Source: Aptenodytes patagonicus (Eukaryota; Chordata; Aves; Sphenisciformes; Spheniscidae). Taken from it: DNA of 64,000 bases. Position numbers and translations under genes: made by a program. Below the pieces are notes generated by a model. That model saw only the letters and a list, made by a program, of their open reading frames with translations, was not told the origin of the DNA and ran no database searches. Positions within the stretch are counted from its first letter, which is position 1, and each line of letters starts with the position of its first letter. The stretch spans positions 4,590,501 to 4,654,500 of the forward strand of contig NC_134960.1 of assembly GCF_965638725.1 (NCBI RefSeq), read 5' to 3'. Below, one piece after another: positions 1-10,436 of this stretch.

Positions 1-3000
1 TGCTGCTCATATTTCAATAAACAAAACAAAAAAACCCACAGATTTTTCTGATTTCCTTTATCTGTAACTCAGTACGTCTCAAATATTTGTTTACAAGGGT
101 TGATTTATGAGTTCTTGTAACTCGATGCTGATGCCTTACCATGTACATATTCCTCCTCGTACAAATGTGACTTGTAATTTTAAAAATACTTTTCTATAGC
201 TTTTTGGTAATGCAAAAGCTGCAGTGCTCTCAGGAGCACAGATTAAATTATTTCATTAATTTATTTGAGTCCTTTTTTGTGGGGCTTGTAGAATGCAGCC
301 AGCCAAAGACTCTTAACTGCGGTAACGGTATCAATTTGCTGGTATTTATCAAAATATTTAAATCAGTAGTACCAAAAATGTATAGCTGTAAGACTTCAGC
401 AACGCTCTGATGATTGTGTTTTGGGTGCGGCTGGGGATTTTTTAGCATTGTGGCTGACCGTAACGGTCTTAAACAACTGTCATCATGTCTGAATATGTAG
501 AGCTTTAAACTGATGACCGGTAGCCTTTTCATTGAAATGAAGGCTGTTTGAATATCTCTTGAAACTCAAGTACTCTTCCAATAAAATGGAAATTTTAGGA
601 GTGTTTTAGTAAGCTGTTCTTTTACTGTCTGTTAGCCTTAATTTTTAAGATTGAGGGGAAGAAAACTTTTCTCTTGTTTACCAAGATACTACAGAAATAG
701 AGGTTGAAATAGTAATTGGTGGTGTGCACTAATTGAAAGAAATCCCTTTTTTTTGGCAGGATAAGTACAAAAATACTGAATCCCAATTCCGCAGGGATTT
801 CCATTTAAGAACCACAGAAAGGACAAATTATTCCATTAGTACCAAACTGAAACAAAAGTGTTGATACTGCTTGATCTTGTCTGTGCTTCCCGCTTTGGGC
901 TTTAATTTGGCTAGCAGACTGCCACCTTGCAGTCATACTCCATGAAGTTCTCTCATCTTCTCAATAGGTTTTTTCCTCTGAATGCACTATAGTAAGGAGG
1001 ATCCAATCACTCAGGTAGTAATTTTTTTTTTTTTTAAAATCTCCTGAAACCTGATGGTTTTGCTTCCAAAACAATGATTGCCATGTAAAGTTCCCAGAAG
1101 ATTTATTATGATAGTATTACCTAGATGATACAGTCTAATTTGCAAGTAACATCTCAAATTAAGTGTCGCAGTGGCTTGTTGGCTTTCAAGAAACTTTATA
1201 TGGACTTGTATTAATAGCTTTCTATATAAGTAAAAAAAAAAATAACAAACCCAAAACCTGAAGAAAAAATCTTCGCTATTAAAAGCTTTAAAATACTATT
1301 TTATAGAACTGAAGAGTTTTTGTTAATCTTACTAGTCTGTCTTTCTGGGGAATTGAGGGTATAGTAACAGTTGATAACTACATCTTTGTGAGTAGCTAGC
1401 CAAAGTGACCTGTGAAATTGTTCGTTCCTGTTTTTTTCAGAAGAAAAAAAGCTTTGGGCAAAACCCACCTTTTCTACCTCCGCTCCAACCTGCATCGTGT
1501 TAATGAGTCAGAGGCTGCTTCTGCTCACTGCTGCGTAAAAAGCAAAGATCTCACTAGCATTTAAAGTAATTAAATGTTGGGTGTCCTATATCCTGTGCCA
1601 GGCACTCCTGTCCTGGAGTGCTCCCTGCCCTGTTGTAGCCAAGGACCATGCCTTCTCTGACACCATCCCAAGAAATCCTACTCATCTAGGAAAAACTGTT
1701 TCATGGAGGTTAGGAAAACTTGGGAAATTACTTTTACTATAGATACTCCGGTCAGAGGACATTGGAGTGTCAAGTCAGTGCTCTAAATGAGGCTTTTCCA
1801 AACAGCTTTCCTGAAGTAAGCACTTGGTATCGTGGAAAGGCTGATTCCATTAAACTTGCCAATTTCAGTATTTTGGCGTATATGATTTAGAACGCGTGTT
1901 TTCCAGACACCGCTAGCGTAAAAAAATCATTGGACTACACTCGGTGGCGATACTGGCTCTACTTTCCCTTGAAATCTTAAGCACTGTTAATCTTCTGACT
2001 TAGGATGCAGAACAAGCTGTCGTCTTCTGCGTGCACTGAGGCATTTGTAAAAAGTCCCAAAGTACCTGTGAATTGTCAGCCACTCAGTTAAACATAAATG
2101 TTTTTAGATGCTGCATCATCCTAATGCTCAATTAGTATTGGCGGGAGAACTGGCTTATGCTGATGAGCGTTTTGGGTTGGCACCATTCAACACAAATAAT
2201 CATTCCCTTAGTTTTGGATATCTGCGTATAAACTTTGAAGTAAAGAATTGTCATCTTGTGCATTTTTATCATACAGGCGCAGCAAAGCTGGTTGTCTGTA
2301 GCTTTGTAGCGTGAATTCTCACACCAACCACTCGCAAATTTAATAGCGAATCAGCAGAAAGCTGCATGCTGGAAACCTAGGCTGAAAAACGAAGCCTATG
2401 CAAGCTGTAGAGTGGAGGTATGAGACTCGTGCAAGCTGTCCAGCGTCTGTCCGCGGACTTCCTATTGTGCTGTGGGAAGAGCAGAAGTCAAAATAGAAAC
2501 TAAATTTTTTGGGGAAAAAAACCCCTACAGCATAAAACAATCGCCAAAGCCACTGAAAGGACAATACTCTGAGTCCTGATGTCTTGGTGCTTCTCCCAGA
2601 CCTTCAGTTGTTCTTTTTCATGATTTTTCCAACTCCTGCAAGTTGGACCAAGGGTCCTTTAGCCTCATAAGAAACATCATTTTGACGTATCTGTTCCTTT
2701 TCGTCTCCTGTCATGTGTGTTGTCCCCTACCCAGGTGAAGGGGACTTGTGCTTGCGTAGCCATGGCCATAGACCTGTTCATGGGGAGCGTGTAGGACACT
2801 TTCATTCTCGGCAGAATATTTGTGTTGCTGAACTGCTTGCCCAGGTTTTCAGACACGCCGGGGAAAATGGCGTGTCATGCCTTGAGTATGTGCCAGCCAT
2901 TTGTCGCAGGTAGACTGAAACACGCAGTCTGGCTTTTTCTTTGCCCTATGTTTCTATATTTAGCAGTATTTTCCTCTAAAACCATTCTGAGAGGTCTCCG

Positions 3001-3539
3001 AAGTCCAACACAGTCAAAGGACTAGACCTCAAGATACCAAATAAGAAGCCTCTAGCTGATGGAGTTATAGTGGTACGTTCACATTAAAAGAGGGAGCAAA
3101 CCTTAATAAATGACAACACAAACACGTGCAATAGCCGTGTGATAGGTGCTTCAGAGTTTTACAACTTCCAGGCAGTTTGTGTCAAATTCTTTTTGAATAT
3201 ACTGTTCTTGTTAACTGCCTTATAGGGCCACATGTTCAAATGTGCTGTACAAATATTTCTGTAAGCAACAATTTTTTAGCTCTAGTTGAGTGCGAACCCA
3301 AAGACAGGTCTGGCTTGCGATTCTCTTAATCCTCCTGTTCTGCACTTCTAAAGGTAAGTCTGAGGCTGCAGTTTCATCGGCTGGTAAATGCGGTTGTAGG
3401 GCATGTGGGGGTCCAGTTAAAAACAAACGTTGCAGCTACTGACAACATACAACATTGAAATGACAAATCAGTCTAAAAGTTCATTCTAAAAATCTGGAGG
3501 CAGGAGATCTATCCCAGCAGAGAGATCTTGCCAGGCAAG

Positions 3540-3561
3540 ATATATATATATTTTTTTTTTT
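3540..3561. repeat. (AT)n dinucleotide run passing into a T-tract
   Basis: About six AT units are followed directly by a run of T. This is a simple low-complexity tract with no sign of function. Confidence 0.85.
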
Positions 3562-6500
3562 CAGTACTACCTTAAGTTTGTGCTGGAGTGATAATCATCT
3601 GCTCTTCGAAGGATGGCAAGAAGCCAGCATCACAAGTGTTCTGTTTTCTGAGCGCGATGGTCACACCTGACCTAGAACAAGCGGTTGCTGCTGGGCAATC
3701 CCGCAGTGAGCAGTTCTGTGTGAAATCTCTTTTGAAGGAGCTCTGCTCTAGAAGAACACTAAAAGTATTCACTTTAGTGCAAGAAATGAAGACACAGATC
3801 TACAGAAAATCATATGAGAGAAGTGTGTTGTTAAATTCGCTTTTATCCAGAATTTTTGCTGTGCTAGCCACAACGTTTCCCTTAAATGTATGTGACTGGG
3901 GAAACTGCTAATGAGCCAGACCGGCTATAGCTGCAAAGTAGGTTTATGGCGGGTCAATCAGTTCTGTATTTAATTGATTAACTCTCTGTATTGCTGTTTG
4001 AATGGTGCTTGCTGGTGCTACGCTGGAGGGAAGAGAAGCAGGACGAACGCCCTAAGGCAACGCATCCAGAGGGTGGTCACGGGGCAGCTGCGTTGCCGTA
4101 AGTCACCTGGAGCCCACCTGCCTCCTGCTCGAGGTACGAGTTGGTTTTGGTGTGGGATGGCAAAGCTGCCGTCAGAGGAGCGCCCTGAGTTACCAGGGGC
4201 TTGGCTGCTCCGCAGTGGGCTCCCTCGGCGGTGGGGTGGTGGTTGCAGAAAGAGCAACAGTGTCGTGGAAATGCTTTAGGCGCCTGTACCTGCTACAGGC
4301 GAGGTAGGACAGCTGAGGCAAGGTGAAAGTCTAATAAAGACAAAATGGTAGGTAGTTTTTATACACCTCAGCAAATTAATGTGAAATCTCAATTTTTTCA
4401 GTCTTAAGTCTTGCAAAAGAAAATAAAATTCAAAATTGTGTTCAGAAATAAGCCTACTTAGTTATCAAATCTCCCCCACAAAGGCAAACCCTGTAAAACT
4501 ACTTCACTCCCGCGGAGATGCGAGGTGAGGGGCTTGGGGGGTGAGGTTCTGGGGGGTGGGAGGTGTTGGGTCGTCTCCAGCCTTTCTGTGTTCCTGCCCC
4601 TTGCAGGACTCCTCCTTTTTTCCGTAAGACATTTAAAAAAGAGAAAAAAAAAAAAGGCATTTTAAATTAACAACTCTTTTGTTCTAAGGCCAGCTGTAGT
4701 TTGTTCTTTATAAATACCTTTTTTCCACTCTCTTTTTGAAGTTGTACATCTGCTATTGCAAACAACCCGGTTATTTCCAGGACTACATAAGAAGTGCTGT
4801 GTAATCCAGTCATTCCTGCGAAATCTCATTTTATGAAGTCTCTTAGATATCAAAATTGCTGTTAGCAAACTCATGAACCTCTTGAGAAAGCTCTGAGCTG
4901 TGTGGGTGATTTTGACTTTAGAGCTGGATTGGAGGAATTTGGGAGACAATGCAAAATAGACAAAATAGGCTTTTTTCTGTAAGAGCCACATGGAGACTAG
5001 TTTTCCTGAGACCTGTGAGATTTCAGGTCTCTGGTGAACAGTCTCACTCTAAAAGATCTTTATAGGAGGAATTCTCCTTAAGTTTCCTGTAAGAAATCAG
5101 AGGTAAATACAGTATGTTAAACCTAAAAGTGCAAGTTCAGGAATGAACAGGTTGTGTCCATGGAGATCGTTCACCGGTGGTACCATAGGCACTGCCTGGG
5201 CAAATGCTCAGCCCCGCAGGGAGGAATTTCGTATTGCCAGGAGGGTAAAAATGAGGGAGAGAGGAGGAAAAACACTTGCAAAGATGTGACTGTGTGTGTA
5301 ACTTGCTGCCCGGGAGACTTTCTGTATGGATTAATGGATTTAAACCAAACTTCTTTGCTTATACCTGTAGTTTCTGTATTTGCTCAGGGTCCTGTGAGTT
5401 AAGGCTCGGAAGAAACAACCTCCTAAAGCCAAATGTGCTGTGAACACAATCCAGCGGTATCTTCCTTTCATCTTCTCAGTCTGATGTATCTACTGGTGTT
5501 TTAAATGTTCCTAATGCCAGGTAGGTGAACCTTCTGGCTCTCAAAAGGTTTAGGAGAACGAGGACCGTGGTCAGAGCAGCGTTCAGGGCAGGACACTGTG
5601 CGTTGGCGGAGCAGAACCAAACCTCTCGCCCAAGGCGTCCGCTGGGATCGGGTCTGGCGACGCGCTCCTGCGTATGTGTCGGGGCAGCCGCTTGTGGCCA
5701 GGAAATCGACGCTCGGACCCTACTCGGCCTCTTCAGCCATTCTCTGAAATCACTCTTTGTAAGTTTGGAAGGACAGAAAAAACTCAGGAGGAGTGTAACT
5801 AAAGCCTCACTCTTGTTAGGACTCGCTAACGGCTTTACGTAAGTCCTCAGCCTTTCCTCTTTCTTTTCTTAATGGAAGCTGAGTTGCAGAGGAGCCTCCG
5901 TCTTGGTGATTCCTGTTTTGAAGTGGTGTCCTGGGATAAGGGCTTTTAATTTCTTTTGAAGATGCTACTAGAAGAAAACTCATTAGAGCAAGTGCAGTTA
6001 CAAATTGCTGTGGCTTTTGTGGTTTGACAACGGTTTGGAGAGCATGACCATGCAATGCAACTTTGCTTTCCGCTTTGCCATGCGGCACCAGGGCATTTAC
6101 CAGCCTGAGGCATCCCAAATAGACGTGAAATATTCAGCTTTTGGGATTTATTCTTTGCCTTTTGCCTTGCTGTGTAATTTGACAGACTTGCAAGTCCTAC
6201 AGATGAGTCCTTTCCAGGCATCAGTTGTGGTGGCCATGTGGCATGGGGTGTAGAAAACGCTCAGGTTTTTTGCTTGGGGGAAAGGGAAATGCAGGAGGGT
6301 GAATGCCCATTGAAAAGCCACCTACAGGTAGGAAATGTGAGAAGAAAGATGGGTCCTGCTGGGTCCCCAAAATGTTAACAAACCTGGTGTTTGGGCAGAG
6401 AGCAACAGGATGAGCGAGCTCTCAATTTTGGGGTGCTCTTGCAGAGGAGCATCACGCTGGCAGCTCCTCCTTGGTTACTCAGTACCAGCACTGCAGCAAA

Positions 6501-7868
6501 CTCTCCGCGGGCACTGTGTGCCAACGGCTCAGGCAGCTGGGTTCAAAACCAGCTGTGGACTAAGAGATTAAAGCCAAAAGACTGAAATATAACAGTAATA
6601 ATAATCCGTTGGAAGGGTGGCATCGGATGCGAAAGGTCTCACTGCTTCCGGGTAGAAGTGATGAGTTGTTTCCCTGGCCCAGATGAAGAAGAGTTAAAAC
6701 CTTATTTAACACGCAGGTCCTGATTCAGCAGAGCACATAGGTGTGTATTTTAAGTGTATGGATGCTCTCCAAAGCGTTATGGGAGCTCCTCATCCTTTGA
6801 AAGCGAAGCGTATAATTAAGAGCCTCTTGGAACTGGGGCCACCCCACTTCTCACAGCATCGTGTCCCAGATTTCTGGTGTTTCACTCGTCTTTCGTATTT
6901 TAGCATATCGACCTCCAGTCTGCCTTGAAGAGAAGCCATCAGGCAGGAGGCTGCTGCGGGGCTGCGAGCGTCGAGAGGCTTCTTTGAAAGGCGCATTGAG
7001 AAAGTGGGGTTTGCTATAAAGACACAGTGAATGGTGTATTTGTGTCAGGGGCGGGAGCGTGACTGGCGGAAGGTGAGGGGAAGGGATGGAGTATACCTTT
7101 GGGACCCCGTGTGTGTCATGCACCTAATAAACCAGTTGCAACAAGTGAATAAATGCCCGTCGGTCCCTCTCCTGGCATGCCTGTGGTCAGGAAGTGGATT
7201 TTATGGTCAACTTGAATTTTGGGCCTGGTGAAAGAGAATGTATCTGATGTTTTCTATACACACATTTCATGCATTGGTTAGAATGTCATTAATAGAACTT
7301 TCTGCTGCAACAGAAGTGATCCTGGGTATTGATGAGAGCAACACAGGGCATGCATAAAAGTTTTCCCAGTAAACCAGCTAGCGCTCTAAGCGTGGCAGGT
7401 TCTTCTGGGGTATTACTCCAACTGTCGGGCTGTGGGGAAAAATAGGGTTATTCCAGGGTTATTCCTGAACGTTTAAATAAAGTACAGTAGGGTGCAATGC
7501 AACATGTGCTTTAAGAGGTTCTGAGGCTTTTGCCAGCAGAAATTCTTAGACCAAACTCATTATGGCCGGTAGCTGAAGACAAGCTGTTGTTACTTAAAAA
7601 TAAATAAGAAATGCCTGATTTGATAAAACTTGATTTATTCAAAAAGGGCTGAGATAAACACACTTGAATTTATTCTTGCTTTCTACATTAGAGTAATTAC
7701 TTGGAATTACACCAGTTAAATTTGGTTCAGAGGAGATAAAAATTGGCCACCTATTGAGGAATGATATATTTAAACCTGTTACATAGTAGCTTAACTTACT
7801 TGAGCATAATAAAACATGGTAACCAAGACAATGACACGGAAGTGTTATCAACTGTGCAATTTCTGTGT

Positions 7869-7886
7869 AAAAAAAAAAAAAAAAAA
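7869..7886. repeat. A18 homopolymer
   Basis: An uninterrupted run of 18 A on the plus strand. No target-site duplication or retroposed gene body is recognisable beside it. Confidence 0.9.
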
Positions 7887-8380
7887 GCTTGCAAACAGGC
7901 TCCCATGTATACACGTTTTATCTGTGTGTTTGGGTGCGAGCCTGTACGTGTACAATAGCGTTGTAAAATCTTTTCATTTGGATCAAGTAAGTTATGTACA
8001 TATATACACAAAGCACTTCTGCTGTACTCTGCACGTTAAGAAGGGATTTAGGGGCACAGCATCTGACACCACTTGAACCCCATTCTTCTGATAGACGATC
8101 CGCTAGCAAAAACTGGAGCAAAAATAGGGTTTAGGACTCAATTGCAGCCATCCAGAAACACAGTTGTATGTTGAGCTACTGGGGTTAAAAGAAAACCAAA
8201 ACAACAAAAAGCCCTTTTGCCCACTGTTTGTGGGAAATAGAAATACTGTTTTGGGGTTCATGCAGTTGGATCTGGAATTGTGCTGTAACTGCCATTTTAT
8301 TAAAAACCAGCGTCTGTAAAATAGCATGTCAGCTGACAAGGTTAAGCAGAAGCTTTTAGAACAAAAGCAGGTAGCTAGTA

Positions 8381-8411
8381 ATTTAAACCGGTGTTTAAAT
8401 CACCGGTGTTT
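8381..8411. promoter_or_regulatory. Paired ACCGGTGTTT motif, Grainyhead-like (candidate)
   Basis: The decamer ACCGGTGTTT occurs at 8,387-8,396 and again at 8,402-8,411, on the same face at a 15-bp start-to-start distance. The first copy lies inside an inverted repeat with 8-bp arms ATTTAAAC and GTTTAAAT around CGGT (8,381-8,400). The core resembles the AACCGGTT-type site of Grainyhead-like factors, flanked by forkhead-like GTTTA. The repeats are seen directly; a binding role is inference. Confidence 0.3.
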
Positions 8412-9179
8412 GCCAGTGATCAGTGTTGAATCAGACTGTTGCCATATTGGTAAAGCACGCTTCTGCTTGTTCTAGTTTTATATAAAGAGCAAGGAGTGGG
8501 GATATTGTGTATTAAAGCAACTACTCCTATAAAACTGTGTTTTATGGCTTTCAGAAGTTACCTACTTTTTGTACTGAACTCGGAGCACTCTGCTCTCCCC
8601 TTTCGTTAGTTTACATACTATTAATGATATTTATTTTCTCTCCTTCCTTCTCCACATCCTGATTATTTTGGTGTCATGCCGTGGTGAATAATTTCCTTTG
8701 TAGCTTAAGAAAGTTGAAAACAAATTCCTTAGGTATTTAGTGTTTCACGTAACTGGTAACTTAAAATCTGTTTGACGATGCAGTAAAACATCAGAATCAC
8801 AATCAAAAGCCTAAATAAAGATTTTTAGTTTTCTCCTCCTGCCTGGCAGGACTCCCGCTGCATTACCAGGCAGTTTCAGCAACGGTTGAGAGAAATGGGT
8901 CTGGGAAGTAAACTCATATCCTCAGCGTGGAGCTGTTAGGTAAATATACTGTGGTTTTTTTACATTTGATGCTATGGTTTCCTAAACATGGGTAACAAGC
9001 TCCGCCAGATGCCCAAATCAGAGATTGTTGGTAATGCAACTATCCTTGTATGGACACTGAATGGCTGGATGATGACATTTGCATACATATAGAGCTTAAT
9101 CTGGAATCATGGGGCAATTTTTTGCACAAAACTGTGTAAATTTGCTAAAGCATTCTCTCTTTAGTTCATAACAGAGCCT

Positions 9180-9354
9180 TTTATTTACAGCTATTCCGAT
9201 TTGCATACAGCACATTTTTCAGCAACCTTTTCCTGCGATGCAGCCTATTACTTTAAAGAGGGTCAAATCCACTCACTGCCATATGGAAATAACGCCTTAT
9301 TGCACAGGGTTTCTGGTGCCTGCTACTGTTGTAAGACATAGTTTCTCTCTAGTG
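9180..9354 (-). other. SMIM32: Probable SMIM32 3' UTR with polyadenylation signal
   Basis: Immediately 3' of the SMIM32 stop codon on the minus strand, the first AATAAA hexamer (TTTATT on the plus strand, 9,180-9,185) lies about 170 bases downstream. It is a good candidate for the transcript end, giving a short 3' UTR. Other minus-strand hexamers occur farther on, for example near 8,629, so a longer form is possible. No transcript evidence is available here. Confidence 0.4.
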
Positions 9355-9675
9355 TCAGACAGCTTGTGTCCTCCACGGGCTCCTCGCTTCTCTGAGCGAT
9401 CTGTCGTAAGGAAGAGTAGCAAAAAAAGAATTTTTCAGCTGGCAGTTTATGAAGAGCACAATGAGTGTCACAGTCAAGAGCAGAAAGAAAAACAGAATGA
9501 TGTAAGTCACCAGGTCTGGCTTATTTATTTCCCCTTCTTTTAACACCCTGGCTGTCGACATGTAAAAAGCGGAGGAGCTCACGGGTCTCGGTGTGCCGCT
9601 CAGGTAGGGCGTGTTGGTCTGAATGATTAGGTGAGCTTCAGTGGCACTGGTTGAATTTAGCAATTCACTATACAT
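9355..9675 (-). CDS. SMIM32: SMIM32, small integral membrane protein 32 (single coding exon, 106 aa)
   Basis: This intact 106-codon frame encodes a small single-pass membrane protein. Residues 1-53 are polar, rich in Ser and Thr, with an N-glycosylation sequon (N7-S-T). Residues 57-77 form one strongly hydrophobic helix with a run of Phe and Leu. A short basic tail follows, ending in DRSLREARSPW and a few more residues. From memory, this N-terminal MY start, the KPDL-x-TY entry to the helix, the CQL exit and the DRSLR-AR-PW tail match vertebrate SMIM32, which is about the same length and maps near TRPC7 in human 5q31. The molecular function of SMIM32 is not known to me. The start at 9,675 gives the family-like N-terminus and has A at position -3; an out-of-frame upstream ATG precedes it (9,742). 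Any 5' non-coding exon is unresolved. The alternative, a chance ORF, is unlikely given the family match. Confidence 0.82.
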   Translation of the reverse strand: MYSELLNSTSATEAHLIIQTNTPYLSGTPRPVSSSAFYMSTARVLKEGEINKPDLVTYIILFFFLLLTVTLIVLFINCQLKNSFFATLPYDRSLREARSPWRTQAV

Positions 9676-9742
9676 GTTCTTGCTTAAATTTCCTCCACGG
9701 TGGAAGTAAAGCAGGAGAGCAAACGCAGTCAGTCTTTGGCAT
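9668..9742 (-). other. Upstream ORF overlapping the SMIM32 start
   Basis: An ATG 67 bases 5' of the SMIM32 ATG, in another frame, opens a 24-codon frame whose TAG stop (9,668-9,670) overlaps the first codons of SMIM32. If this sequence is in the mature 5' UTR, ribosomes using the upstream ATG would terminate just past the main start. Its context is weak (C at -3), so leaky scanning would be expected. Whether it is transcribed or lies in an intron is unknown. Confidence 0.35.
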
Positions 9743-10416
9743 AGGAAAGGAATAATGTTCCTGCTTGTAAAGGGCTGAAAACCAGCCGCATTTTGTCTAA
9801 AAGCAAATTAATTCACTCGCATGGCTCAGTGACTTTCTTTTAAATCTTCTTGGCTCATATTTACAGCATTCATCCACAAATATTAATCAAAATGATACAG
9901 GTACCTCGTGTCCTGGCCCTCGTTCCCCCAGCACGCCTCTTGTGGGGAAATGCGCCGGATCATCTGCCGGTCAGCCGGGACGGGCTGGGAGCTCTGGGAA
10001 TCTGCTGGGAGCCCCGTGCTGCCGCTCCACCTGCATGGGAAAAGGCTCTCCCTAATCCAGCTCCGGTGCTGGCAGCCGGGCAGAGAGGAGCCAAGGCTCT
10101 GGCTGCCAGTGCTCACTGTCCGTGAAGGGAGGGCACGATGGATTTGTAGGTGATTTTCAGAAGTGGGATGCACACAAATCTGGGGTTAAATGGCATCTGC
10201 GGGGAGAGGCAGCTGCTGCTTTGAGATCCTGCTGAATTTGCCGTCGCGGTTTTCTGCCTCAGGAGGCTCCGTGCTGTTGAAATCCCGGTGCTGTGAAGCA
10301 TTAGTTGACTTTCTTAATCCCAGTTAACAGCACGCTGTGGAGCCAACGTTAAGAGGCTGAGCTTTCTGCTTGAGCTTTCCAGGCACTCCTTTCGATTGCT
10401 TTGAGAAAAATAAATT

Positions 10417-10436
10417 AAAAAAAAAAAAAAAAAAAA
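10417..10436. repeat. A20 homopolymer
   Basis: Twenty consecutive A follow an A-rich leader. No recognisable retroposon body precedes it. Confidence 0.9.

Larger units (their letters stand above)
1..9179. other. Gene-free left flank; possible 3' UTR or 3' flank of an off-window gene
   Basis: No coding exon is recognisable; all open frames here are short and lack family features. The stretch is fairly AT-rich with many T-tracts, for example a T14 run at 1,022-1,035. AATAAA polyadenylation hexamers on the plus strand occur at 17-22, 580-585, 7,476-7,481 and 8,814-8,819. The one at 580 is followed by a T/GT-rich stretch, as expected of a cleavage site. From remembered vertebrate synteny (SMAD5 next to TRPC7, converging 3' ends), the first part could be the long SMAD5 3' UTR, but no SMAD5 coding sequence lies inside the window. 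Other contents are an (AT)n/T-tract at 3,540-3,561, an A18 tract at 7,869-7,886 and a paired ACCGGTGTTT motif near 8.39 kb. The UTR reading is inference. Confidence 0.35.

Noticed and set aside
7869-8076. Lys-run open frames spanning the A18 tract
   Set aside because: These are artefacts of translating the homopolymer.
9238-9543. 101-codon plus-strand frame
   Set aside because: It is the antisense shadow of SMIM32.
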